The notes below the pieces were generated by a model, which was not told the DNA's origin, ran no database searches, and worked only from the letters and a program-made list of their open reading frames with translations. Below are positions 18,069 through 25,068 of a stretch of DNA of 64,000 nucleotides, in pieces; the stretch's first letter is position 1, and each line of letters opens with the position of its first letter. The stretch is from Occallatibacter savannae. GTDB taxonomy: Bacteria; Acidobacteriota; Terriglobia; Terriglobales; Acidobacteriaceae. Location of the stretch: assembly GCF_003131205.1 (NCBI RefSeq), contig NZ_QFFY01000001.1, positions 186,001 to 250,000 on the forward strand, given 5' to 3'. Made by a program: the position numbers and the translations under genes.

Positions 18069-18144
18069 GCGGCCGTCCTGCTTGTTGCCGGCTGCGGGAT
18101 CGGCCGCATTCACGATTCACTGTGCAGTGAGTCTCGCCTGGGCT

Positions 18145-18540
18145 TTACTTCTTCTTCGCGGCCGGAACCTTCTTGCCTTCGCGGCGCGCTTCTGAGAGGC
18201 CGATGGCGATGGCCTGCTTTGGATTCGTGACTTTCTTTCCGCTGCGGCCCGATTTCAGTTTGCCTTCTTTCATGGCGCGCATTTCGCGTTCGACGTCTTT
18301 GCCGGCGGATGGCGAGTACTTGCGTCCGGAAGATTTCTTTGCGCGGGTGGAACTGGATTTCTTCGATGCGGAGCCGCGTGTGCTCTTTTTCGCGCTATTG
18401 CTGCGCGTGCTTTTCTTTGCGCCGTTGCTGCGTGTGCTCTTTTTCGTGGTGCTGCGCGATGAGCGGCTAGACGTTCCGCGCGAAGAGCTGCCTCTCGAAC
18501 TTTTACTGGACTTCTTTTTGGCTGCCTTTTTCGTTGCCAT
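18145..18540 (-). CDS. Lysine/serine-rich histone H1-like protein with DUF6496-type C-terminus
   Basis: A 131-residue very basic protein. Residues 1-75 are low complexity (K, S, R, T) and include three near-copies of a ten-residue unit beginning KKSTR (about 33-62), like the tails of bacterial histone H1-like proteins. The C-terminal part (about 75-131), with EREMRAMKEGKLKSG and NPKQAIAIGLSEARREGKK, resembles the small DUF6496 family. Nucleic-acid binding is likely from composition but not shown. The start is the ATG at 18540, preceded on the minus strand by a GAGGA motif. Confidence 0.8.
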   Translation of the reverse strand: MATKKAAKKKSSKSSRGSSSRGTSSRSSRSTTKKSTRSNGAKKSTRSNSAKKSTRGSASKKSSSTRAKKSSGRKYSPSAGKDVEREMRAMKEGKLKSGRSGKKVTNPKQAIAIGLSEARREGKKVPAAKKK

Positions 18541-18641
18541 AACTATCCTCCTCGGAGGTCAGATGGCGTGCAGCTTGGGGCAAGTTGCATCACGATGTGC
18601 GCGGAAGGTTGCCTCGCAATGCGCGCACGAGTGCGCTTGTG

Positions 18642-19886
18642 CTACACGATTCGACGAATGACGGGCAATCGAACGAGCGGATCTGCAATGAGCCATGTTG
18701 CAATGCATGCGAATGTGCCCGTGATGACGAACTTGAGAATCGCGGGGGCGAGGAGTGGTTGCAGCAAAAGGCTGATGCCGACGAGCACAGGCGGATGAAT
18801 GATGAAGACAGCGTAGGCGCGACGATTGAGCCACGACCAGAGTGCCGAAGGCTTGTTCATGGTTGCGCGCGCGATGAGCAGCCATGCAGTGATCATTCCC
18901 CAGGAGACGAAGGGATCCCAGAAGGAATAGATGATGGCGGGCCATGTGTGTCCGCCGGCGAAATTCATTTCTTCCGGTGGGAAGACGCGCATGGCGATGG
19001 CGATGCTGATGGGCAGGACGGGCCACGCGGCGATGAGCATGATGACCCAGGGGCGCGCGTGTTTCCACTGAAGCTGGCGGATCCAGTTGTTGCGCCATGC
19101 TGCGATTCCGACGGAGAAGAGGAAGATGTAGGGCGCGAAGAAGCCAAGCTGCAGACCGATAATGTTCTGGCCGACGGGAACGAATTGGCGAATGACAAGG
19201 CTTGCAGCGCCGATCAGGATCGCGCTGAGAAGCCATCTTGCATAGGGAGGAACAGGTTGAGGAGGGCGGGTGGAGTTTGCAAGCGATGAGCCGAAGGCGG
19301 CGCGACCGGCGCAGTAGATGAGCGAGAAGATGAGGAGGGCCTGCGCGAACCAGAGCGGGCCGTTGATGATGACGGTGTGATTGGCCATGTAGCGGATGGC
19401 GTTCCAGAAGCCTTTGCCGTCGTGCGCAGCAACCATGGCTGCGGTGAGAGGGCCGAGAATGAAGATGAAGGCGAGAAGCGGGATGCCGAGGCGCGTGAAG
19501 CGATCGGCGATGAATTGGCCGGAGCCTTTGCGCTCGAGAGAGCCGGGGGTGAAGTACCCGGCGAGAAGAAAGAAGAAGCCCATGAAGTAGGACTGGTTGG
19601 TGGCGACAAAGAGCGTGAGAAGGATGCTTGGAAGCGAGCCGGAGACGTGGAGTTCGTTGTAGAACCAGCTGCCCGATGCGCCGTATGTGATGGCGGCGTG
19701 ATGCAGGATGACGAGCGCCGTCATGATGGTGCGGAGACGATCGATGTAGAGGTCGCGAGTTGCGACAGCCGGCGTGGTGCTGTCGACCAGAGTGATGGGT
19801 TCGATTTGGGCGGTCTCGGGCATGAGAGATGATACGGCGGGTTGGTGGTGTCGGTTCGCGAAATTTGATGGAGTGCGCCCGCTCAT
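18642..19886 (-). CDS. Acyltransferase 3 family membrane protein
   Basis: A polytopic inner-membrane acyltransferase (Acyltransf_3, the OpgC/OafA superfamily), up to 414 residues. The family signature is seen as YIDRLRTIMTALVILHHAAI (about 47-66), with the catalytic-type histidine pair. About ten hydrophobic segments follow, and the protein ends in a short basic tail. Relatives transfer acyl groups to glucans, LPS or other envelope sugars. The substrate here is unknown. Met22 (ATG at 19823) is an alternative start. The longer N-terminus runs into a degenerate repeat (about 19870-19940), which makes the shorter form attractive. Confidence 0.88.
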   Translation of the reverse strand: MSGRTPSNFANRHHQPAVSSLMPETAQIEPITLVDSTTPAVATRDLYIDRLRTIMTALVILHHAAITYGASGSWFYNELHVSGSLPSILLTLFVATNQSYFMGFFFLLAGYFTPGSLERKGSGQFIADRFTRLGIPLLAFIFILGPLTAAMVAAHDGKGFWNAIRYMANHTVIINGPLWFAQALLIFSLIYCAGRAAFGSSLANSTRPPQPVPPYARWLLSAILIGAASLVIRQFVPVGQNIIGLQLGFFAPYIFLFSVGIAAWRNNWIRQLQWKHARPWVIMLIAAWPVLPISIAIAMRVFPPEEMNFAGGHTWPAIIYSFWDPFVSWGMITAWLLIARATMNKPSALWSWLNRRAYAVFIIHPPVLVGISLLLQPLLAPAILKFVITGTFACIATWLIADPLVRLPVIRRIV

Positions 19887-19958
19887 CGCACGGTGAACAA
19901 TGAATCCGCCTTACCAAGGCTTTGGCGCGACATGAGGGGCACAACTCCGTGGATGTCG

Positions 19959-20002
19959 TCCCACCCTAAATTGGTCTGAGGGCCAATTTAGAAGGGGAAC
20001 CA
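19959..20002 (+). repeat. Palindromic GGGG-tail element, CCTAAATTGG subtype
   Basis: The outer TCCCA is followed by TAAATTGG (19967-19974) and its complement CCAATTTA (19983-19990). The right end has diverged to GGGGAACC instead of GGGGCACC. Confidence 0.7.
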
Positions 20003-20119
20003 AGATTCTCGTTTCCCAGGTCTCAGAATCGAGACACGGCATCCGGTTTGGTTTGAGAGTCAGAACATTCTCCGGTTCCAACGTGGGAGGGGCGCTTCGG
20101 CGTGGCTAAGGGCAGGCTT

Positions 20120-20245
20120 GAGGCACCCAGAGTTCGGCTTGATTAGTGTTCACCCCGCCCTAACAAGTTAGGACGGGGCACCCGAAGTTGGGCTTGGATT
20201 GGATTGTTCATTACCCCGCCCTAACAGGTTAGGACGGGGCACCCG
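20120..20245 (+). repeat. Tandem 61-bp units each ending in a CCCCGCCCTAAC palindrome
   Basis: Two copies of the palindrome CCCCGCCCTAAC / GTTAGGACGGGG lie at 20153-20178 and 20214-20239, exactly 61 bases apart. Each is followed by GCACCC. The intervening text is repeated as well (AGTTCGGCTTG before the first, AGTTGGGCTTGG before the second). This looks like a local tandem duplication of element plus spacer. Confidence 0.8.
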
Positions 20246-20279
20246 GATGCTGCTGGATCCGTGAAGAGGGGTTGAGAGG

Positions 20280-20308
20280 TTGTCGAATTCACTGTTGACT
20301 TTCGACAA
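20280..20308 (+). promoter_or_regulatory. Putative operator/promoter of the ArsR-AHSA1 operon
   Basis: TTGTCGAA (20280-20287) and TTCGACAA (20301-20308) form a perfect 8-bp inverted repeat 20 bases before the GTG start of the ArsR-type gene. A TTGACT hexamer lies at 20295-20300. Autoregulation by the ArsR protein is the natural guess. Confidence 0.45.
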
Positions 20309-20328
20309 TAATTCACTACCATTGGGTT

Positions 20329-20667
20329 GTGGATCGATTGGGAACGACATTTGCGGCTTTGTCAGATCCGACGCGGCGGGCGATGGTGGATCGGCTTAGC
20401 CGCGGGCCTGCGACTGTGCATGGATTGACGGAGCCGTTTGCTCTGTCGCAGCAGATGATCTCAAAACACATTGCGTATCTGGTGCGGGCGCGGATCGTGG
20501 TGAAGACCAAGCGCGGCCGGGAGAGTGTGTGCACGCTGCGGCCGGAGGCGATTAGAAAAGTGAGCGATTGGGCGTTCCGGTATCGGCAATTCTGGGAAGA
20601 GAGTTTCGACAAGCTGGATGCGGTGGTGAAGGAAATGAAAAGAGAAAACGAAGGAGGTCAGGGATGA
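20329..20667 (+). CDS. ArsR-family winged-helix transcriptional regulator
   Basis: A 112-residue regulator with the ArsR/SmtB-type winged helix: ALSDPTRRAMVDRLSRGPATV (helices 1-2), then LSQQMISKHIAYLVRARIV (recognition helix). No metal-binding cysteine motif is visible, so it belongs with the non-metal members that are usually coupled to an AHSA1/SRPBCC gene. That gene follows with a 4-base overlap. The start is GTG 20329. An inverted repeat just upstream (20280-20308) is a likely operator. Confidence 0.92.
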   Translation: MDRLGTTFAALSDPTRRAMVDRLSRGPATVHGLTEPFALSQQMISKHIAYLVRARIVVKTKRGRESVCTLRPEAIRKVSDWAFRYRQFWEESFDKLDAVVKEMKRENEGGQG

Positions 20668-21173
20668 CCAAGAACACGGCGAACGAAACAGAGCGGATGG
20701 TGATTACAAGGATCTTCGATGCTCCACGCGAACTGGTATGGAACGCGTGGACGGACCCGAAATATGTGATGCAGTGGTGGGGACCGAAAGGATTCACTGC
20801 GCCGGTTTGCAAGATCGATTTTCGCGTGGGAGGGAAGTTTCTCTGCTGCATGAGAGGGCCGGACGGGACGGAGGGTTGGAACGGCGGCGAGTACTTCGAG
20901 ATTGTTCCGTACGAGAAGATTGTGTACTCGATGTACTTTGCGGACTCAGAGGGGAACAAGGTGGATGCCGCGGAGTATGGGATCAACCATGAGGCCATGG
21001 ACGATGCGCACGATGTGGTCACTTTCGAAGACCTCGGAGATGGGCGGACGAGAGTCACGCTGATTGGAAACGAGTCGATGGAGAGCGCTCGCGAGAGCGG
21101 TCAGGTTGAGGGCTACAACCAGATCCTCGAGAAGTTTGCTGCGGTTCTTCAGGAGATGGCGCGGGGCAGGTAA
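20664..21173 (+). CDS. SRPBCC (AHSA1-type) domain protein
   Basis: A 169-residue START/SRPBCC-fold protein related to the activator of Hsp90 ATPase family (polyketide cyclase-like). Typical features are RIFDAPRELVWNAWTDP near 15-31, WWGPKGFTAP near 38-47 and a C-terminal amphipathic helix (EGYNQILEKFAAVL). The ATG at 20664 overlaps the stop codon of the ArsR gene (ATGA) behind an AAGGAGG ribosome binding site, so the longer frame from 20568 is rejected. The ligand is unknown. The ArsR-AHSA1 two-gene operon is common. Confidence 0.92.
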   Translation: MTKNTANETERMVITRIFDAPRELVWNAWTDPKYVMQWWGPKGFTAPVCKIDFRVGGKFLCCMRGPDGTEGWNGGEYFEIVPYEKIVYSMYFADSEGNKVDAAEYGINHEAMDDAHDVVTFEDLGDGRTRVTLIGNESMESARESGQVEGYNQILEKFAAVLQEMARGR

Positions 21174-21372
21174 GCAATAAGCAGGTTCAATCGAAACGGA
21201 GGTCACCTGGCTGAAGGTTCGGCGTTCTGGTCAGGTGATTTCCGTTTGTTGTTTTCGCGAGTTGGCGTCGCTTGGCGACGTGGCAGGTTGGCGAGTTCGC
21301 GTTTAGGCCCGAAGCGGCTCACGATCGGCCGCAGGATGGCGACGGCTACTCTGGCATAATCGTGCATACGAG

Positions 21373-21693
21373 ATGAAACTGAGCTGCTTGAGCTTCCCAC
21401 AGGTTGCGGCCGCGGTGACGATTTTGTGTGCAGTCAATTGGGCCGTGCTCCAGTTTTTCTTCTTGCCAAGTTTGAGTGAAGAACAGCGCAGACACATCTA
21501 TCCGGCCTGGGTTCATTCTCCCTATATTTATGCAATGTGTTTCGCTTTCACAGCGTGCGCCTTCTGGTTTGTCTTCCGGTACAGGGGGAACCCAGCCACC
21601 TATGAGAAGAGAATCACGCTCTTCGGGATGGGCCTTGCAACCATGGGAGGTTTGTTTATGCTCACGGTGTTGCGAGCTACGTGGCACATCTAG
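21373..21693 (+). CDS. Hypothetical small membrane protein
   Basis: A 106-residue protein with three hydrophobic segments, about 10-32, 51-68 and 81-102 (FPQVAAAVTILCAVNWAVLQ; PYIYAMCFAFTACAFWFVF; TLFGMGLATMGGLFMLTVL). No family is recognised. It lies between the SRPBCC gene and the amidase in the same direction but with large gaps. The clear membrane topology supports it being real. Confidence 0.6.
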   Translation: MKLSCLSFPQVAAAVTILCAVNWAVLQFFFLPSLSEEQRRHIYPAWVHSPYIYAMCFAFTACAFWFVFRYRGNPATYEKRITLFGMGLATMGGLFMLTVLRATWHI

Positions 21694-21739
21694 CATTCAT
21701 TTCGAAAATCAAACTCAATCACTTCTGGATGAGGCACTC

Positions 21740-23776
21740 ATGACGAGTTCGAGACGGCGGTTCATTGCCATGGGGACGATGGGGGCGGTGGCGGCGGCGC
21801 TGCCCATGGACGGGGAGCAGGCGGCGGGAGAGAGTCAGGCACCAGCGCAGAATCAGCAGACGCCGGGGGCTCCCCCGGCTTTTGGGACGGCGCAGCCTGT
21901 GGGGCCGGGGGTGAGTGCGGGGACGTTTGCGGAAGCCGAGAAGCTGGTGCAGATCGAGATGACCGAGGCGGACCGCGCGCAGGCGGCGGGGAACTGGCGT
22001 ATGGCGATGGCTCCGCTGTATGAGCGGAGGACGGGGCCGCGGAAGATGACGCTGGAGCCGAGTGTGGCGCCGGCGACGGTTTGGAATCCGGTGTTACCGG
22101 GGATGAAGGTCTCTGGGTCGGGTTCTTCGTCTCCCATGTCTCCAACAGCAGGAGACATGGGGCACCCGGGATCTTCGTATCCCACCCTAGATCGTTCTGA
22201 CGAACTATCTAGAATGGGGCACCCAACTTCTAGTTCGAATGTTTCGGATCCCCGGTCCCCAGGTGCGAGGGACCGGGGGCACCCGACATCAGGTTCGGGT
22301 TCTTTGTATCCCATGTCTCCAAAAAAGGGAGACATGGGGCACCCAACCGATCTGTTTATCAGGAGTTCGGGTACGAATGCGCCGCTGCCGCAGAAGGATG
22401 AGGATATTGCGTTTGCTTCGGTCGGGCAGTTGTCGCGGTGGATTGAGTCGCGGCAGATTACGTCGGAGCGGTTGACGGGAATCTATCTGGATCGGCTGGA
22501 GAGGTTCGACCCGAAGCTGCGGTGCGTGATCACGCTGACGAAGGAGCATGCGCTGGAGCAGGCTCGGGCTGCGGACAAGGAGATTGCGGCGGGGAAGTAT
22601 CGCGGGCCGCTGCATGGGGTTCCATGGGGCGCAAAGGATCTGCTGGATACGGCGGGGATTCGGACGACGTATGGAGCGGAGCCGTATCGCGATCGCGTCC
22701 CGGAGAAGGATGCGGCGGTGACGCGTCGGCTGAATGAGGCCGGCGCGGTGCTGGTCGCGAAGTTGAGCCTGGGTGCGCTGGCGCTGAACGATATCTGGTT
22801 TGGCGGGCAGACGATGAATCCGTGGGTGCCGGAGGAGGGTGCGTCGGGTTCGAGTGCGGGGCCGGGTGCTGCGACGGCGGCGGGGCTGGTGGGGTTTGCG
22901 ATTGGAAGCGAGACGGGCGGCAGCATTGTGAGTCCGTCGATGCGCTGCGGTGTGACGGGGCTGCGGCCGACGTATGGGCGCGTGGCAAGGACGGGAGCGA
23001 TGACACTGTGCTGGTCGCTGGACAAGCTGGGGCCGATGGCGCGGTATGTGGAGGACACGGCACTGGTGTTGCAGGCGATCTCGGGGCCGGACGCAGGCGA
23101 CGTGGCGAGCGTGCCGAGTTCGTTGAGTTTTGACGCGAATGCGAAGGTGGCGGGACTGCGGGTTGGGTATTTTCCGGCGTGGATGAAGGAAGCGACGGAT
23201 GTGGATCGGGCGGCGTTGGAGACGGTAAGCAAGCTGGGCATGAAGTTGGTTGAAGTGTCGCTGCCGGATTGGCCGTACGATTCGCTGAATCTGATTCTGT
23301 TCGCGGAGAGCGCGGCGGCGTTTGAGGAGTTGACGCTGAGTCACAAGGAGGCGGAGCTGCGGGCGCAGGTTCCGGATGCGTGGCCGAATACGTTCCGGCA
23401 GTCTCGCTTTCTGTCGGCGGTGGATTTTGTGCAGGCGGATCGGATGCGGCGGAAGGTGGCGATGGAGATGGCGCGCGTGATGTCGCAGGTGGATCTGCTG
23501 CTGGTTCCGTCGCTGCGCGATGAGATTCTGGTGATCACGAATAACACGGGGCATCCTTCGCTGACGTTTCGTGCGGGGTTCGTGGAGATCACCGAGGCGC
23601 GAAGTGACTGGGCGCCGGATCCGAAACATCCGCTGCCGAAGTTTTCGCCGCCGCGGAGAGTGCCGCATGGAGTGACGCTGATCGGAAGGCTGTTCGATGA
23701 GGGACGGTTGTGCGAGGTGGGGATGGCGATGGAGAAGGCGTTTGGGGTGGCGGGGGAGAGGCCGGTGGGATTTTAG
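21740..23776 (+). CDS. Amidase-signature family protein with a repeat-derived linker
   Basis: A 678-residue probable exported amidase. ATG 21740 gives a twin-arginine-type signal (SRRRFIAMGTMGAVAAALP). Residues about 30-130 hold a conserved N-terminal domain. Residues about 130-204 are encoded by four palindromic repeats (GDMGHP, RMGHP, RDRGHP, GDMGHP peptides). From about 228 the amidase-signature domain follows: WGAKDLLDTAGI with the catalytic lysine near 298, EGASGSSAGPGAATAAG near 367 and GSETGGSIVSPS near 390-401 with the Ser/cis-Ser pair. The substrate is unknown. The frame is open to 21476 but the signal peptide fixes the start. Confidence 0.9.
   Translation: MTSSRRRFIAMGTMGAVAAALPMDGEQAAGESQAPAQNQQTPGAPPAFGTAQPVGPGVSAGTFAEAEKLVQIEMTEADRAQAAGNWRMAMAPLYERRTGPRKMTLEPSVAPATVWNPVLPGMKVSGSGSSSPMSPTAGDMGHPGSSYPTLDRSDELSRMGHPTSSSNVSDPRSPGARDRGHPTSGSGSLYPMSPKKGDMGHPTDLFIRSSGTNAPLPQKDEDIAFASVGQLSRWIESRQITSERLTGIYLDRLERFDPKLRCVITLTKEHALEQARAADKEIAAGKYRGPLHGVPWGAKDLLDTAGIRTTYGAEPYRDRVPEKDAAVTRRLNEAGAVLVAKLSLGALALNDIWFGGQTMNPWVPEEGASGSSAGPGAATAAGLVGFAIGSETGGSIVSPSMRCGVTGLRPTYGRVARTGAMTLCWSLDKLGPMARYVEDTALVLQAISGPDAGDVASVPSSLSFDANAKVAGLRVGYFPAWMKEATDVDRAALETVSKLGMKLVEVSLPDWPYDSLNLILFAESAAAFEELTLSHKEAELRAQVPDAWPNTFRQSRFLSAVDFVQADRMRRKVAMEMARVMSQVDLLLVPSLRDEILVITNNTGHPSLTFRAGFVEITEARSDWAPDPKHPLPKFSPPRRVPHGVTLIGRLFDEGRLCEVGMAMEKAFGVAGERPVGF
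22132..22167 (+). repeat. Palindromic GGGGCACCC element inside the amidase gene, copy 1 (TGTCTCC subtype)
   Basis: CCCATGTCTCC (22133-22143) and GGAGACATGGG (22151-22161) form a perfect 11-bp stem with a 7-base loop, then GCACCC. The unit is 36 bases and is read as SPMSPTAGDMGHP. Confidence 0.9.
22180..22224 (+). repeat. Palindromic GGGGCACCC element inside the amidase gene, copy 2 (CCTAGATCG subtype)
   Basis: A 45-base unit with outer CCCA/TGGG and inner TAGAT/ATCTA and GTTC/GAAC pairing. It is read in frame and ends MGHP. Confidence 0.85.
22249..22284 (+). repeat. Palindromic GGGGCACCC element inside the amidase gene, copy 3 (CCGGTCCC subtype)
   Basis: CCCCGGTCCC (22250-22259) and GGGACCGGGG (22269-22278) form a perfect 10-bp stem, then GCACCC. 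The stem and loop are almost the same as the copy at 1190. It is read as DPRSPGARDRGHP. Confidence 0.9.
22309..22344 (+). repeat. Palindromic GGGGCACCC element inside the amidase gene, copy 4 (TGTCTCC subtype)
   Basis: CCCATGTCTCC (22310-22320) and GGAGACATGGG (22328-22338) enclose a loop of six A and one G. The unit is 36 bases and is read as YPMSPKKGDMGHP. Confidence 0.9.
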
Positions 23777-23824
23777 CTGCTGGCTTTCAGCCTTTCAGCT
23801 ATTAGCTGTTAGCTCTTAGCTGTG
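23775..23824. repeat. Heptameric tandem repeat (AGCTNNT / TAGCTNT type)
   Basis: About seven imperfect 7-base units (for example TAGCTGT then TAGCTCT) begin at the very end of the amidase gene. Confidence 0.7.
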
Positions 23825-23857
23825 CAGAAGCGGTTGAGTGGTGGACTCCGGCTTGTT

Positions 23858-23900
23858 TCCCACTCATCGCACGAGGAGGCTGTGCGGGGAATGGGGCACA
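23858..23900 (+). repeat. Palindromic TGGGGCAC element, CTCATCGCAC subtype
   Basis: CCCACTCATCGCAC (23859-23872) pairs imperfectly with GTGCGGGGAATGGG (23882-23895), and the tail is GCACA. A related subtype is at 29633. Confidence 0.75.
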
Positions 23901-23929
23901 GCTTTTCACGCTTCCCGCGAGTGTCTCGT

Positions 23930-23974
23930 TCCCACCCTAAATCGTCCTCACGGCCGATTTAGAATGGGGCACCC
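23930..23974 (+). repeat. Palindromic GGGGCACCC element, CCTAAATCG subtype
   Basis: CCCACCCTAAATCG (23931-23944) and CGATTTAGAATGGG (23955-23968) pair, and the tail is GCACCC. The unit is 45 bases, the same length as the related copy at 22180. Confidence 0.85.
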
Positions 23975-23986
23975 GAGTTCCTTGTA

Positions 23987-24021
23987 TCCCATGTCTCCAA
24001 AACAGGAGACATGGGGCACCC
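23987..24021 (+). repeat. Palindromic GGGGCACCC element, TGTCTCC subtype
   Basis: CCCATGTCTCC (23988-23998) and GGAGACATGGG (24005-24015) are a perfect 11-bp stem with a 6-base loop, one base shorter than in the coding copies. Confidence 0.9.
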
Positions 24022-24150
24022 GATCTCTTCTCGAAGCCGAGCGGGGTGAATGAATTCGGAGGGTTTGTACCAACTCAGGTGCAACACTTAGAATCGGAAG
24101 AGCAGTAGGGGGCAGTGGATCGGTCCTGTCTCTGGAGCTGCTCACTTCCG

Positions 24151-25002
24151 ATGACTGAACACGCATCAGGTTCACCCAGCGGCCAGCAGCCGGTATCGCC
24201 TGCATGGCAGAGAATTGAGAGGGCGCGCCACCCGCAGCGGCCTTACCCGATGGACTTTATCGAGCGGATCTTTACGGATTTCAGCGAGATTCACGGGGAT
24301 CGCGCCTTTGGCGATGATGCGGCGGTGGCGTGCGGGATGGCGCGGCTCGGTGACGAGGAAGTTCTGGTCATCGGGAATCGTAAGGGCGGTTCGACGAAGG
24401 AGCGTGTGAAGCGCAACTTCGGCATGCCGAATCCTGAGGGATACCGGAAGGCGCTTCGCTGCATGAAGATTGCGGAGAAGTTCGGCCGGCCGGTGGTGAG
24501 CTTCATCGACCTGCCGGGGGCTTATCCGGGATTGGGTGCGGAGGAGCGCGGGCAGGCGGAGGCGATTGCGCGGAATATCCGCGAGATGTCGCGGCTGCGG
24601 GTGCCGACAATTTCGATCATCAGCGGCGAGGGCGGTTCGGGCGGCGCGCTGGCGCTGGCAGTGAGCGACCGGGTGCTGATTCTGGAGAACGCGCTTTACT
24701 TTGTGATTACGCCGGAGTCGTGTGCGGCGATCATGTGGCGCGATGCGGCGCACAAGCAGCAGGCAGCGGAGGCGATGCGGATTTCGGCGCCGGAGGTTGC
24801 GGCGCTGGGTTGCGTGGATGAGATCATCGGCGAGCCGGAGGGCGGCGCGCATACGGATCATCCGGCTGGCGCGGGCATGGTGGGCAGCGCGATCAAGCGG
24901 CATCTGGATGAGCTGAAGCGGATGCCGGTGGAAGCGATGGTCGCTGCGCGTCAGGAGAAGTTCAGGAAGATTGCGCAGTGCTACACGGAAGACCAGGTCT
25001 AG
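24151..25002 (+). CDS. accA: Acetyl-CoA carboxylase carboxyltransferase subunit alpha
   Basis: Alpha subunit of the carboxyltransferase that moves the carboxyl group from carboxybiotin to acetyl-CoA, the first step of fatty-acid synthesis. The carboxyltransferase domain is well conserved: RARHPQRPYPMDFIERIF, KRNFGMPNPEGYRKALR, IDLPGAYPGLGAEERGQ and EGGSGGALALAVSD. At 283 residues it is shorter than E. coli AccA (319). The helical N-terminal segment of about 55 residues that precedes the ARHPQRP motif in E. coli is replaced by a short Ser/Gln/Pro stretch. An in-frame GTG at 24115 behind AGGGGG is an alternative start adding 12 residues. accD is not in the window. Confidence 0.93.
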   Translation: MTEHASGSPSGQQPVSPAWQRIERARHPQRPYPMDFIERIFTDFSEIHGDRAFGDDAAVACGMARLGDEEVLVIGNRKGGSTKERVKRNFGMPNPEGYRKALRCMKIAEKFGRPVVSFIDLPGAYPGLGAEERGQAEAIARNIREMSRLRVPTISIISGEGGSGGALALAVSDRVLILENALYFVITPESCAAIMWRDAAHKQQAAEAMRISAPEVAALGCVDEIIGEPEGGAHTDHPAGAGMVGSAIKRHLDELKRMPVEAMVAARQEKFRKIAQCYTEDQV

Positions 25003-25068
25003 CGGACCCGTGGCTGCCGAGCGACGCGCATCGCTGATGAGAAGGTCAGTCGAATTCAGGGTACAGCT

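Larger units (their letters stand above)
19887..20328. other. Repeat-filled intergenic region upstream of the ArsR gene
   Basis: About 440 bases between divergent genes, made largely of palindromic elements. The element at 19959 is listed separately. A decayed copy (CCCAGGTCTC...GAGAC) lies near 20017-20040. A GGGCAGGCT...GGCACCC element is at 20091-20127, followed by the tandem units at 20120-20245 and a putative operator at 20280-20308. No gene is seen. Confidence 0.6.
23825..24150. other. Intergenic region with three palindromic elements upstream of accA
   Basis: No gene is recognised. Three elements with the TGGGGCAC tail follow each other: 23858-23900 (CCCACTCATCGCAC / GTGCGGGGAATGGG), 23930-23974 (CCCACCCTAAATCG / CGATTTAGAATGGG) and 23987-24021 (CCCATGTCTCC / GGAGACATGGG). 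After them comes ordinary sequence with a GGAG near the accA start. The longest open frames here are translations of the repeats. Confidence 0.65.

Noticed and set aside
18559..19944. 461-residue minus-strand frame over the acyltransferase
   Set aside because: It is rich in Arg/His/Ser with no recognisable motif. The overlapping 414-residue frame has the Acyltransf_3 signature and transmembrane pattern.
22132..22344. CRISPR array in the amidase linker
   Set aside because: The four units differ from each other in stem and spacing. They are self-complementary and in frame, and no cas gene is present.
22289..23668. 459-residue antisense frame over the amidase
   Set aside because: Arg/His-rich low-complexity shadow of the amidase gene.
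19959..24021. Intrinsic terminators
   Set aside because: The palindromic elements have strong stems but end in GGGGCACCC with no U-run. Several lie inside genes, so they were classed as repeats.
23838..24053. 71-residue plus-strand frame between the amidase and accA
   Set aside because: It consists of translated palindromic elements (MGHP, MSPKQETWGT) with no other content. Repeat-derived frames of this type should not be annotated as genes.
20280..24150. Integrated mobile island
   Set aside because: No integrase, transposase, tRNA or direct-repeat boundaries were seen. The region is only repeat-rich.
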